Of a stretch of DNA of 12,362 bases, positions 6,359-12,362 are shown one piece after another; the stretch's first letter is position 1, and every line of letters begins with the position of its first letter. The notes under the pieces were generated by a model. It was given only the letters and a program-made list of their open reading frames with translations, made no database searches and was not told where the DNA came from. The translations under genes and the position numbers were made by a program. This DNA is from Clostridia bacterium. GTDB taxonomy: Bacteria; Bacillota; Clostridia; Oscillospirales; CAG-272. The stretch covers positions 1 through 12,362 of the forward strand of contig JAFQNM010000054.1 of NCBI GenBank assembly GCA_017395885.1, in the 5' to 3' direction.

Positions 6359-7619
6359 ATTTGTATAGCCGTTTCAGCTCATCCGTTATACCCTCGGTAT
6401 TCTTTTCTATCTCCTCATAGCCGTAGAAAAAGCTGCCTCTGTAGTTTTCATATGAGGAAGCGTTTTCAACCTGAGACGTCATTATTCCTCCCGGAGACTC
6501 CCATTCATCATACCTGTATGCCGCATGGCTCACAAGAAAGGCTGTGTCTGTTTCCGAGAGCATTGCCGACCACCATTCAGTCAGAGCGGTATAGGATGCT
6601 GCAATATTATCCGCCGTCCAATACAGCTGAGGTGCTATATAATCTACGTATCCTCCCTTGGCCCATGCAATGCTGTCGCAATATATATCAAAGTAGGACT
6701 GTGCTCCCCTCGTTGTGCTTCCGCTTTCATCGCCATAGCCGTTTTTCCATATACCAAAAGGCGATACTCCGAAAAGGCAGGAGCTATCCTTCTCCTTTAC
6801 TGCTTCATAGCAAAGCTTAACCAGACGGTTTACGTTATCTCTGCGCCAATCACCAACGTCATCATACTCTGTTCCGTGAGAAGCAAAGGTTTCGCTATCG
6901 GCAAATGCGCTTACAGTTTTATTACCGGCCTCATCAGCTTCATAATAGGGATACGGATAAAAGTAATCATCAAACACCACGCCTGCAACGTCATAGTTTT
7001 CAACTATTTCACGAACCCCGTTCGCTATCATCTCACGAACCTCAGGATTTCCGCAATCGTAGTATATTTTTCCGTCTGCATACTTTATGCACCAATCGGG
7101 ATTCTTTGCCCCGGGGCTACCGGCAGGCAGCTCCTCCACAGCTCCTCCCGTTGCGACCCTAAGAGGATTTACCCATGCATGAACCTTTATCCCCTCTTTT
7201 TTGGCAGCTTTTATAATATAGTCCAGGCAATCAAGGGTAAGCTCTCTTTCAGATGAAAGATATCCCGAAACGGGAAAAATCTCAGAATCATATAGTGCAT
7301 CTGAGGATGGGCGAACCTGAAAAAACACCGTATCCAGGCCGGCATCACTTGCGGTTTTCACAATTGAATCAAGCTCTGCCTTGAGCTCGCTCTTTGAAAG
7401 GTCAGGCCTTGAGGGAAAATCAATATTAGATACGGATGCGATCCACACTCCGTTCATTTCGCCCATCAGCTCATGTGGCACCTCTGTTTCTTCCTTCGGC
7501 GGTTCTTTATTGATGCTTATTGCTATTGCTACCATAATGATCGCAAATATCAAGACAAATGAGAGCGATACTCCTCCCACTATTGCCAGAGTTTTTTTAT
7601 CCATGCCTTTTAATTTCAT
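6357..7619 (-). CDS. Membrane-anchored glycosyl-hydrolase-like family 10 (DUF187) protein
   Basis: This 420-aa protein has one N-terminal membrane helix (about 11-34), a short Pro/Glu linker and an extracellular domain from about residue 53. The pattern is that of the GHL10/DUF187 TIM-barrel family (YngK-like). It includes NGVWIASVSNIDFPSRP (56-72), LDTVFFQVRPSSDALY (95-110), SGYLSSE (118-124), GIKVHAWVNPLR (143-154), VVFDDYFYPYPY (214-225) and FGVSPFGIWKNGYG further on. The family is thought to act on cell-surface or environmental glycans; no substrate can be named from the sequence. The paired acidic residues D217/D218 sit where a barrel active site would be, which is inference. The start at 7619 follows GGAG with 6 nt spacing. 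It is a single-gene unit with its own promoter and terminator. Confidence 0.9.
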   Translation of the reverse strand: MKLKGMDKKTLAIVGGVSLSFVLIFAIIMVAIAISINKEPPKEETEVPHELMGEMNGVWIASVSNIDFPSRPDLSKSELKAELDSIVKTASDAGLDTVFFQVRPSSDALYDSEIFPVSGYLSSERELTLDCLDYIIKAAKKEGIKVHAWVNPLRVATGGAVEELPAGSPGAKNPDWCIKYADGKIYYDCGNPEVREMIANGVREIVENYDVAGVVFDDYFYPYPYYEADEAGNKTVSAFADSETFASHGTEYDDVGDWRRDNVNRLVKLCYEAVKEKDSSCLFGVSPFGIWKNGYGDESGSTTRGAQSYFDIYCDSIAWAKGGYVDYIAPQLYWTADNIAASYTALTEWWSAMLSETDTAFLVSHAAYRYDEWESPGGIMTSQVENASSYENYRGSFFYGYEEIEKNTEGITDELKRLYK

Positions 7620-7684
7620 CAGCTTCTCCGTCTGTTTTTACTTATATCAATTATATTGCTTCTTATAAAATATTATGATACTTA

Positions 7685-7713
7685 ATTTTAACCCAAACAG
7701 AACAATAAGTCAA
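7685..7713 (-). promoter_or_regulatory. Promoter of the GHL10 gene
   Basis: On the minus strand TTGACT (7713-7708), a 17-bp spacer and TAAAAT (7690-7685) fit sigma-A well. The -35 box begins one base after the T-tract of the ABC operon terminator. The predicted leader is about 58 nt. Confidence 0.75.
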
Positions 7714-7714
7714 C

Positions 7715-7744
7715 AAAAAAGGAGATGCCGAAGCATCTCCTTTT
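7715..7744 (-). terminator. Intrinsic terminator of the ABC operon, cUUCGg loop
   Basis: On the minus strand GGAGATGC-TTCG-GCATCTCC forms an 8-bp stem with the very stable cUUCGg tetraloop. It is lengthened by A/T pairs to 12 bp and followed by six Ts (7720-7715). It lies 12 nt after the ATPase stop codon, which is a tandem TAATAA. Confidence 0.93.
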
Positions 7745-7756
7745 GGGGGTATCTTA

Positions 7757-8485
7757 TTAATAAGAATCAACTGTCTTCTTGTTACCGCCGATATAGTCAC
7801 GGTCAAGAGAGAGGACACCGTTATCCATACGGAAGATACGGTCTGCCTTTGCTGCGATATCAAGGTCATGAGTTACCATCATAAGGGTCTGGCCACGGGT
7901 CTCACGGATCTTGAGGAGCAGGCGAAGTACTTCATCTGCGTTAGTACGGTCAAGGTTACCTGTAGGCTCATCTGCAAAGAGGATCTGGGGGTTATTAATC
8001 AGAGCACGGGCAATAGCTACTCTCTGACACTGACCACCGGAAAGCTCACTGGGCAGATGGTGGAGACGCTCGGAAAGACCGAGGCACTCTACAAGCTCAC
8101 GAAGAGACTCCTGATAAGATGAATCCGACTTGTTACACATTACTGTGGGAAGAAGGATGTTTTCAAGAGCTGTAAACTGGGGAATAAGGTGGTGCTTCTG
8201 GTAAATAAAGCCCATCTTTTCGCCTCTGAAGCGACCCAGTTTGTCTGCGCTCATCTTTGTGATATCCTCGTTATCGATGAGGATACGGCCAGCGTTTGCA
8301 CGGTCAAGGCCTGCGCAGATGTGAAGGAATGTAGACTTACCGGAACCGGAGGAACCGATGATCGCTACAAACTCTCCCTTTTCGATCTTAATATTTACAC
8401 GGTTTACCGCGGTGATAACGGAATCAGACTGTCTATACTGCTTGATTACGCTCTCAGTCTGAAGCATATACTCAGTTTTAGCCAT
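7757..8485 (-). CDS. ABC transporter ATP-binding protein, LolD/MacB type
   Basis: This 242-aa ATPase should power the permease encoded just upstream. All key ABC motifs are visible. They are Walker A GSSGSGKST (44-52), the Q-loop Q96 in YQK, signature LSGGQ (148-152) followed by CQR, Walker B ILFADEP (168-174), D-loop GNLD (176-179) and the H-loop H206 in VTHD. The subfamily is that of LolD/MacB/FtsE-like exporters working with FtsX-domain permeases, which often drive extracytoplasmic work by mechanotransmission. The C-terminus carries a short extension, GGNKKTVDSY. The start at 8485 has AAAGGA about 7 nt upstream. It lies 78 bp after the permease gene, with no promoter seen in the gap, so it is probably co-transcribed. 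Confidence 0.95.
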   Translation of the reverse strand: MAKTEYMLQTESVIKQYRQSDSVITAVNRVNIKIEKGEFVAIIGSSGSGKSTFLHICAGLDRANAGRILIDNEDITKMSADKLGRFRGEKMGFIYQKHHLIPQFTALENILLPTVMCNKSDSSYQESLRELVECLGLSERLHHLPSELSGGQCQRVAIARALINNPQILFADEPTGNLDRTNADEVLRLLLKIRETRGQTLMMVTHDLDIAAKADRIFRMDNGVLSLDRDYIGGNKKTVDSY

Positions 8486-8501
8486 TATTTAATCCTTTCC
8501 T

Positions 8502-8516
8502 GACGGGATTTCCGTC
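8502..8516 (-). other. Small stem-loop between permease and ATPase genes
   Basis: GACGG/CCGTC arms with a 5-nt loop lie just upstream of the ATPase ribosome site. There is no T-tract, so it is not a terminator. It could affect mRNA stability or ribosome access, but such a small hairpin may be chance. Confidence 0.3.
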
Positions 8517-8563
8517 CTATCGTTTGGTTTAGTTATTTTCAATTATTATTTTACGGGGTACGA

Positions 8564-11140
8564 TCATTCATCGTCCTTGCCGCCGCCACCGTTCTCAAGG
8601 GAGTAACGGTTCTTGAAGTAGCTCTTGTAAGGAATGTATGCAGAGAAGAATCCGCATCCTACAGACATTACGATCGCTATTGCGAGTGCGTACCAAGGCA
8701 TATAGAATGTGTAGCGTACATACTCACCGGAGAAGTTAGGTACTATTACGTTATACGCATAGAACATAAGGTAGCTTCCCAGGAAGCTGAGCACGATACT
8801 TACTATGAGTGAAAGCACTGACATGCTGAGACCGCCGATAAGGTAGATCTTTCTGATGTCACTTCCGTTAGCACCCATTGACTGGATAATATTGAACTCC
8901 TTCTCACGCTTGAAGTAATACAGTGTCTGTGAGAAGAACCAGATGATAGGTGAAATGCAAAGGATAAGAATGGAGATGGCGATATAAAGCTCGTTATAAT
9001 GCTCATCTTCCTTGATATTGTTTTCTGCAAGCTGGTTAAGGTCGGTAATAACGATGGAGCCTACCTTGCTGGCATTATCGTCTGATACCATCTGGCGGAG
9101 GCTGTTCTCAATGAATGTGATGTGCTCATCATTCATCTGGAATACATCCTTTTCGCCATACTTTGCATCGTATGTATAGATATTGAGCTTTGTTGTTGTT
9201 GCGTCTCTGCCGGTTACCTTTTCATATGCAAGGTTCTCTGCACGGTTCTGAGAGGGGCTACCGGGATCGTTGATGATGTACACGGGAACGCTGCCGGAAG
9301 GAATATCCTTGATTACTGCGCAAACCTCAAACTCTGTAAAATCATATCTGAATCTCTTGATCTGGTTACGGAGAAGGTTTGTTCCGGTTACGTTAGAGTC
9401 GATAGCAAGTACTGCATTAACGAAGGTGGACAGTACGATCTGATCTCCCTCCTCAAAGTTGAACTTTGAGATGTTGGAGATGGAGTCACCTACGATAACA
9501 TACTGCTTTTCAGGAGTGCTCTCGAGGATCTTTGTGATATCGCCCTCGATCTCATACTGGCTGAGGAAGTCGAAGAGGTCCTGATAGTTATTATAATCAA
9601 CTGCCTTATAAACTACCTTATTTGTGACCTTATAGGACTCTGTTCCCTGATAGGGTGTTTCTGCATCTTCTGTATCATAAACGATGAATCCGGTGGACAG
9701 GGGCTTAACGTCCTTTCTGTTAACCAGCATAAAGGACTGGATATACATAGCCTCTGTTGTGGGGCTCTGCTTGCTTGCGGGATCGGTCTCCTCTGCTGCA
9801 GGCTTTGCATTACCGGTTGCCTCGATACCTGTGATGGCATTGAAGTCCTCTGCTATGCCATACTCCTCAAGCTCATCCTTGAACTCAGTTCTGAAATCCT
9901 CGTTGATCTCACGGATTGAGTTACTGAGGATAGTATCGTATGCTGCAGTTGTGTTCTCTGTATTTATCTCCAGTGTATACTGTGCTCTGGGATAATCAAG
10001 GTCTGTTGTATAGATATTGGCAAGATACAGACCGCAGATGAACAGTGCGCAGAATATGATCGCTGATGTGAGAAGCTGGATATTATACTTTCTGAATCTC
10101 CACAGAGAGTACATCTCGTAGTGTCCGGGGAAGGACTTGCCGAGAAGGTTGAAGGACTTTCTGGGGGAAGTTACAAGGTTTGAGTTATCCTCTGTTACGA
10201 TAAGTGACATAGGATGACGGAAGGATGTGACTCTCATGGGCATGAATACCGATGCGAGTACAACGACAGTGCTGAATACGAACAGCAGGAGGATCATCGT
10301 TATGTCAAACGCAAACTTAAATCCGGAGGGCAGGTAGATAAGGAATACTACCAGAGTGGATACAAGCGCCGCAGGAATAAACGTTGTCAGCATAATGACG
10401 AACATTTCCCAGAAGGCTGTCCAGAACAGCATCTTAAAGTCTGCACCGAATGTCATATAAACACCGTATGTAAACTTATACTGATTCATTCTGATGTTAT
10501 ATATAGATGTCAGAAGGAATACAGAAAGCACGAGCAGAAGGCCTGCTATAACTGCAAAGGTTGCATTGTTTGCTGCTACTCTGCTCTCATAGTCAAGCAG
10601 AAGTGTTCTCTCTACGCTATAGTTCTGGTATGTATATCCGGGCTCAATAGACATGAGCTTGGAAACATAATGTGTTTCAAAGCGCTCACAATGCTTCTTT
10701 ACGGTTTCGTAATCAGCCATTGAGCCATCCTCTCGGCTAAGCTTACCGAAACGGATGAACACATCATACTCATACTTATTCTCTTTGACGTTAAGTCTTT
10801 CGATCGGGCCGATACCGTCGATCTCTTCTGTGAGAATGTAGTAGGTCTGTCTATTCTTATCTGTTATACCTACTGCATTTGTTTCTCCACCGTAGTCCAC
10901 AAGGAAATTGTACTGACCCTGTGTCAGATTGCGGATAACATAATGATACTTATATTCTTCCTCAATCTGCTGGTATGCGACCGTATTGTTGTTTGTGGAC
11001 GATATTGCCATCATACCAAACAAAAGCTGGATGATGAAAATAGCGGCAAAGAAGCAACAATACTGCTTGAAGTTGAAGAATACGCTTTTAAATGCTATTT
11101 TGATATGGCGAGAAAGGTATTCCCAAATTTTCTCTAACAT
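8564..11140 (-). CDS. ABC transporter permease with two FtsX-type domains
   Basis: From the chosen start (MLEKIWEYLSRHIKIAFKS) the protein is 858 aa with eight likely membrane helices. They lie at about 28-46, 192-213, 240-268, 280-302, 355-375, 717-737, 768-796 and 815-838. FtsX-type signatures occur twice: GVYMTFGADFKMLFWTAFWE (227-246) and QSMGANGSDIRKIYLIGG (about 753-770). Between helices 1-2 and 5-6 lie extracytoplasmic domains of roughly 145 and 340 residues, the likely functional heads. The protein ends in a hydrophilic SLENGGGGKDDE tail. The frame is open back to an ATG at 11326, but a promoter -10 at 11245-11240 lies inside that extension, so the first downstream ATG, 11140, is used here. 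It forms an exporter or extracytoplasmic-signalling complex with the ATPase gene downstream. The substrate is unknown. Confidence 0.88.
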   Translation of the reverse strand: MLEKIWEYLSRHIKIAFKSVFFNFKQYCCFFAAIFIIQLLFGMMAISSTNNNTVAYQQIEEEYKYHYVIRNLTQGQYNFLVDYGGETNAVGITDKNRQTYYILTEEIDGIGPIERLNVKENKYEYDVFIRFGKLSREDGSMADYETVKKHCERFETHYVSKLMSIEPGYTYQNYSVERTLLLDYESRVAANNATFAVIAGLLLVLSVFLLTSIYNIRMNQYKFTYGVYMTFGADFKMLFWTAFWEMFVIMLTTFIPAALVSTLVVFLIYLPSGFKFAFDITMILLLFVFSTVVVLASVFMPMRVTSFRHPMSLIVTEDNSNLVTSPRKSFNLLGKSFPGHYEMYSLWRFRKYNIQLLTSAIIFCALFICGLYLANIYTTDLDYPRAQYTLEINTENTTAAYDTILSNSIREINEDFRTEFKDELEEYGIAEDFNAITGIEATGNAKPAAEETDPASKQSPTTEAMYIQSFMLVNRKDVKPLSTGFIVYDTEDAETPYQGTESYKVTNKVVYKAVDYNNYQDLFDFLSQYEIEGDITKILESTPEKQYVIVGDSISNISKFNFEEGDQIVLSTFVNAVLAIDSNVTGTNLLRNQIKRFRYDFTEFEVCAVIKDIPSGSVPVYIINDPGSPSQNRAENLAYEKVTGRDATTTKLNIYTYDAKYGEKDVFQMNDEHITFIENSLRQMVSDDNASKVGSIVITDLNQLAENNIKEDEHYNELYIAISILILCISPIIWFFSQTLYYFKREKEFNIIQSMGANGSDIRKIYLIGGLSMSVLSLIVSIVLSFLGSYLMFYAYNVIVPNFSGEYVRYTFYMPWYALAIAIVMSVGCGFFSAYIPYKSYFKNRYSLENGGGGKDDE

Positions 11141-11177
11141 CGCTCTGCGGCACTGTTTTAAACAGCGCTTCCTCCTT
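11141..11177 (-). promoter_or_regulatory. Split ribosome-binding region of the permease gene
   Basis: On the minus strand a full AAGGAGG (11177-11171) is 30 nt from ATG 11140. Between them GCGCTG (11168-11163) can pair with CAGTGC (11155-11150) around the loop TTTAAAA (one G-U pair). Folding would leave about 11 nt of effective spacing. No in-frame ATG, GTG or TTG lies at normal distance from the AAGGAGG. Confidence 0.5.
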
Positions 11178-11239
11178 GAAAAAATTGCCGTTGCAACGGG
11201 TAAATTGGCATAACTACCCCAACCCGAATACTTTATATA

Positions 11240-11269
11240 ATTATACCATTGTTCTGCGAAAAATGTAGC
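11240..11269 (-). promoter_or_regulatory. Promoter of the ABC exporter operon
   Basis: TATAAT (11245-11240) is preceded by TGG, a consensus extended -10. The -35 region is poor (GCTACA at 18 bp), as is common when the -10 is extended. Predicted transcription start is near 11233, giving a leader of about 93 nt. Confidence 0.7.
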
Positions 11270-11380
11270 ATATTTTAAGAATAAAATATAACAAATTTGC
11301 AGCTCGTTTTTTGTGCAAACTTTCACATATATTTATTTCTAACAAGCTTATGTTACTTTTTGTTTATATTGTGACACACA

Positions 11381-11429
11381 TTTTTACTTCCCTTTTTTTA
11401 CCTTATTTTCTCTTTTCCTTTTTTCTTCC
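11381..11429. other. Pyrimidine-rich tract upstream of the riboswitch promoter
   Basis: This 49-nt stretch is pyrimidine on the plus strand except for three A residues. It ends just before the -35 box at 11431. It may act as an upstream promoter element or simply be low-complexity spacer. The remaining stretch from 11246 to 11380 is AT-rich and shows no gene. Confidence 0.4.
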
Positions 11430-11430
11430 A

Positions 11431-11459
11431 TTGACAAGGCATATTTCCTGTGTTAAAAT
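11431..11459 (+). promoter_or_regulatory. Promoter of the SAM riboswitch transcript
   Basis: TTGACA (11431-11436), a 17-bp spacer and TAAAAT (11454-11459) preceded by TGT (extended -10) form a near-consensus promoter. The start point, near 11466, falls at the beginning of the aptamer's P1 helix. Confidence 0.9.
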
Positions 11460-11463
11460 AGCC

Positions 11464-11591
11464 TTACCATATAGAGTGCGTTAGGGACAGCCCCTTCGAT
11501 CGCACAGCAACCTACCCCTCGGGGCAAGGTGCTAACGGCTGACTGATGGGTGAAATTCTGCTCTCTCCCGTTGGTTTTCGGGAGTTTTTTT
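11464..11591 (+). promoter_or_regulatory. SAM-I-clan riboswitch lacking P4 (SAM-I/IV-variant-like)
   Basis: P1 is TTACCAT (11464-11470) with 11546-11553, one bulged G. P2 is GTGCG/CGCAC (11476-11480, 11501-11505) and AGGG/CCCT (11483-11486, 11492-11495). P3 is ACCT/AGGT (11510-11513, 11527-11530) with an inner CCC/GGG helix. The clan signatures AGAGTG, GCAACCT and AAGGTGCTAA are present. A pseudoknot pairs P2-loop CAGC (11488-11491) with GCTG (11538-11541). The 3' strand of P1 follows directly, so the SAM-I P4 helix is absent. CTGATGGG (11543-11550) can pair with CCCGTTGG (11567-11574), three wobbles, as an antiterminator competing with both P1 and the terminator. SAM binding should therefore stop transcription (an OFF switch). 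Ligand identity rests on family resemblance. Confidence 0.83.
11565..11591 (+). terminator. Riboswitch expression-platform terminator
   Basis: CTCCCG (11565-11570) pairs with CGGGAG (11579-11584) over an 8-nt loop and is followed by seven Ts (11585-11591). The 5' arm overlaps the predicted antiterminator partner. Confidence 0.9.
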
Positions 11592-11611
11592 ATGCTTTTT
11601 CGCTCCCCCTC

Positions 11612-11645
11612 TTGACCTTGACAGCATTATATTATAAAATATAAT
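11612..11645 (+). promoter_or_regulatory. Two overlapping promoters after the riboswitch terminator
   Basis: TTGACC (11612-11617)/17 bp/TAAAAT (11635-11640) and TTGACA (11618-11623)/16 bp/TATAAT (11640-11645) both fit sigma-A. They would start transcription near 11646-11652, giving a leader of about 32-38 nt to the ATG at 11684. This allows expression independent of the riboswitch. Confidence 0.7.
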
Positions 11646-11683
11646 GAAGTGCAATTTTCTCCCAAACAAAAAGAAGGTAAACA

Positions 11684-12362
11684 ATGTTCAAATTCAACAG
11701 AAACGACAAATACAAAACTATTGCAGCATATTCTCTGGCTGTTATAGTTTCATCGGCGCTGATAATTCTCGGTATACTGAACTTCTCTGCCGTTGCCTCG
11801 GCAGTCAGCAGCTTTTTTGGGATACTTGCTCCCTTCACCTACGGTTTTATCATCGCTTATCTGTGCAACCCCATTCTCAATTTCTACGAGCACAGAGTGT
11901 TCAAATTCAAAAATGCAAAAAAGGACGTTTCCGCCCTCAGGCGAGCACTCTCTCTTATATTGACGGTCATCACGGCCATTGCCATCCTTGCTGTTCTCGC
12001 TTATGCCGTCATTCCCCAGACCGTTGCCAGCATAAACGATCTGGGAAGCAAGCTCAATTTCTATCTCGTTGAGCTCCAGGAGCTTGCAGATGAGCTTACC
12101 GTCAAATACTCACCTATCATCTTCAACACCAGCTACTCAAGCGTTACAGAGATGCTCTCCGACCACGATATAGCCTTCGATCTGAAGGACCTTATCTCCA
12201 ACTCCTTTGTTATCTTTAAGGACGGTTTCGACCACATCTTCTCCTTCGGCTCAAGGCTTGTAAGCGAGATCATCAACCTCCTTATGGGCATCTTTCTTGC
12301 AATTTACTTTCTCATCGGCAAGGAAAGGCTCTGTGCCCAGTCCAAGAAGCTTCTTGCCTCAC
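11684..12362 (+). CDS. AI-2E family membrane transporter, 5' part only
   Basis: 226 codons are visible before the right edge; the usual family length is roughly 350-400 aa. The start at 11684 follows AGAAGG with 6 nt spacing. Membrane helices are likely at about 12-33, 40-63, 87-110 and 192-212. The stretch SSFFGILAPFTYGFIIAYL followed by CNPI (42-64) is the typical family N-terminal motif, and a soluble region at about 113-190 precedes the next helix pair. The family includes TqsA, linked to export of the quorum signal AI-2, but other members act as sodium/proton antiporters, so the name does not fix the substrate. It lies behind a SAM-type riboswitch and two further promoters. Because AI-2 is made from SAM breakdown products, SAM-sensitive control would make metabolic sense if this member handles such a product; that link is inference. 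Confidence 0.88.
   Translation, partial: MFKFNRNDKYKTIAAYSLAVIVSSALIILGILNFSAVASAVSSFFGILAPFTYGFIIAYLCNPILNFYEHRVFKFKNAKKDVSALRRALSLILTVITAIAILAVLAYAVIPQTVASINDLGSKLNFYLVELQELADELTVKYSPIIFNTSYSSVTEMLSDHDIAFDLKDLISNSFVIFKDGFDHIFSFGSRLVSEIINLLMGIFLAIYFLIGKERLCAQSKKLLAS

Noticed and set aside
10214..10723. Plus-strand open frame opposite the permease, 169 codons
   Set aside because: It is a Cys/Tyr/Lys-rich shadow of the permease coding strand, without a ribosome site or recognisable domain.
11141..11326. Permease starting at ATG 11326 (920 aa)
   Set aside because: There is no ribosome site at 11326, and the consensus extended -10 (11245-11240) lies inside this extension. The extra 62 residues do not look like part of the permease.
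11592..11615. Seven-codon ORF (MLFRSPS) after the riboswitch terminator as a leader peptide
   Set aside because: There is no ribosome site, and it overlaps the promoter region; this is probably chance.
1..12362. CRISPR arrays, tRNA or rRNA genes, insertion sequences, restriction or other defence systems
   Set aside because: None was seen on either strand: no regular spaced repeats, no transposase, no cloverleaf and no known defence domain.

Overview
The window looks like a chromosomal segment of a spore-forming, Gram-positive member of the Clostridia (Oscillospiraceae/Ruminococcus-like). The grounds are a spo0A gene, strong Shine-Dalgarno sites, intrinsic terminators with U-tracts, TGn-extended -10 promoters and a SAM-type transcriptional riboswitch. 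No tRNA, rRNA, IS element or CRISPR array was seen.

Region 1 (1-3409, all minus strand) is part of a prophage head module, read right to left: scaffold-like protein, N4-gp56-type major capsid protein, a 75-aa accessory protein, a small connector-like gene broken by an in-frame TAA, and the first 321 codons of a large virion protein that runs off the left edge. No terminase or portal lies to the right, where such genes are expected. The module ends against the terminator of a bacterial gene. Together with the nonsense codon, this suggests a decaying or boundary-truncated prophage. An intrinsic terminator inside the module separates the capsid block from the downstream genes.

Region 2 (3515-7744) is bacterial. 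It holds a DUF2156 protein (-), spo0A (+), a membrane-anchored ComEC-like metallo-beta-lactamase protein (-) and a membrane-anchored glycosyl-hydrolase-like family 10 protein (-). spo0A and the MBL gene converge and overlap by 7 bp. The spo0A promoter region carries two near-identical 17-bp direct repeats, TGTCAAAwATTACCAAT, plus inverted copies of their second half. The GHL10 and MBL genes each start from a promoter whose -35 box directly follows a nearly identical GGAGATGC-stem terminator.

Region 3 (7757-11245, minus) is an ABC exporter operon. A large eight-helix permease with two FtsX-type domains comes first, followed by a LolD/MacB-type ATPase and a cUUCGg terminator. The permease start codon lies 30 nt from a perfect Shine-Dalgarno, with a hairpin in between.

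Region 4 (11246-12362, plus) begins with a strong promoter and a compact SAM-I-clan riboswitch that has no P4 helix, ending in an intrinsic terminator. Two overlapping sigma-A-like promoters follow immediately, then an AI-2E-family membrane protein gene cut by the right edge. AI-2 derives from the SAM methyl cycle, so this pairing is the most suggestive regulatory arrangement in the window. The second promoter set, however, means the gene may also be read independently of the riboswitch.
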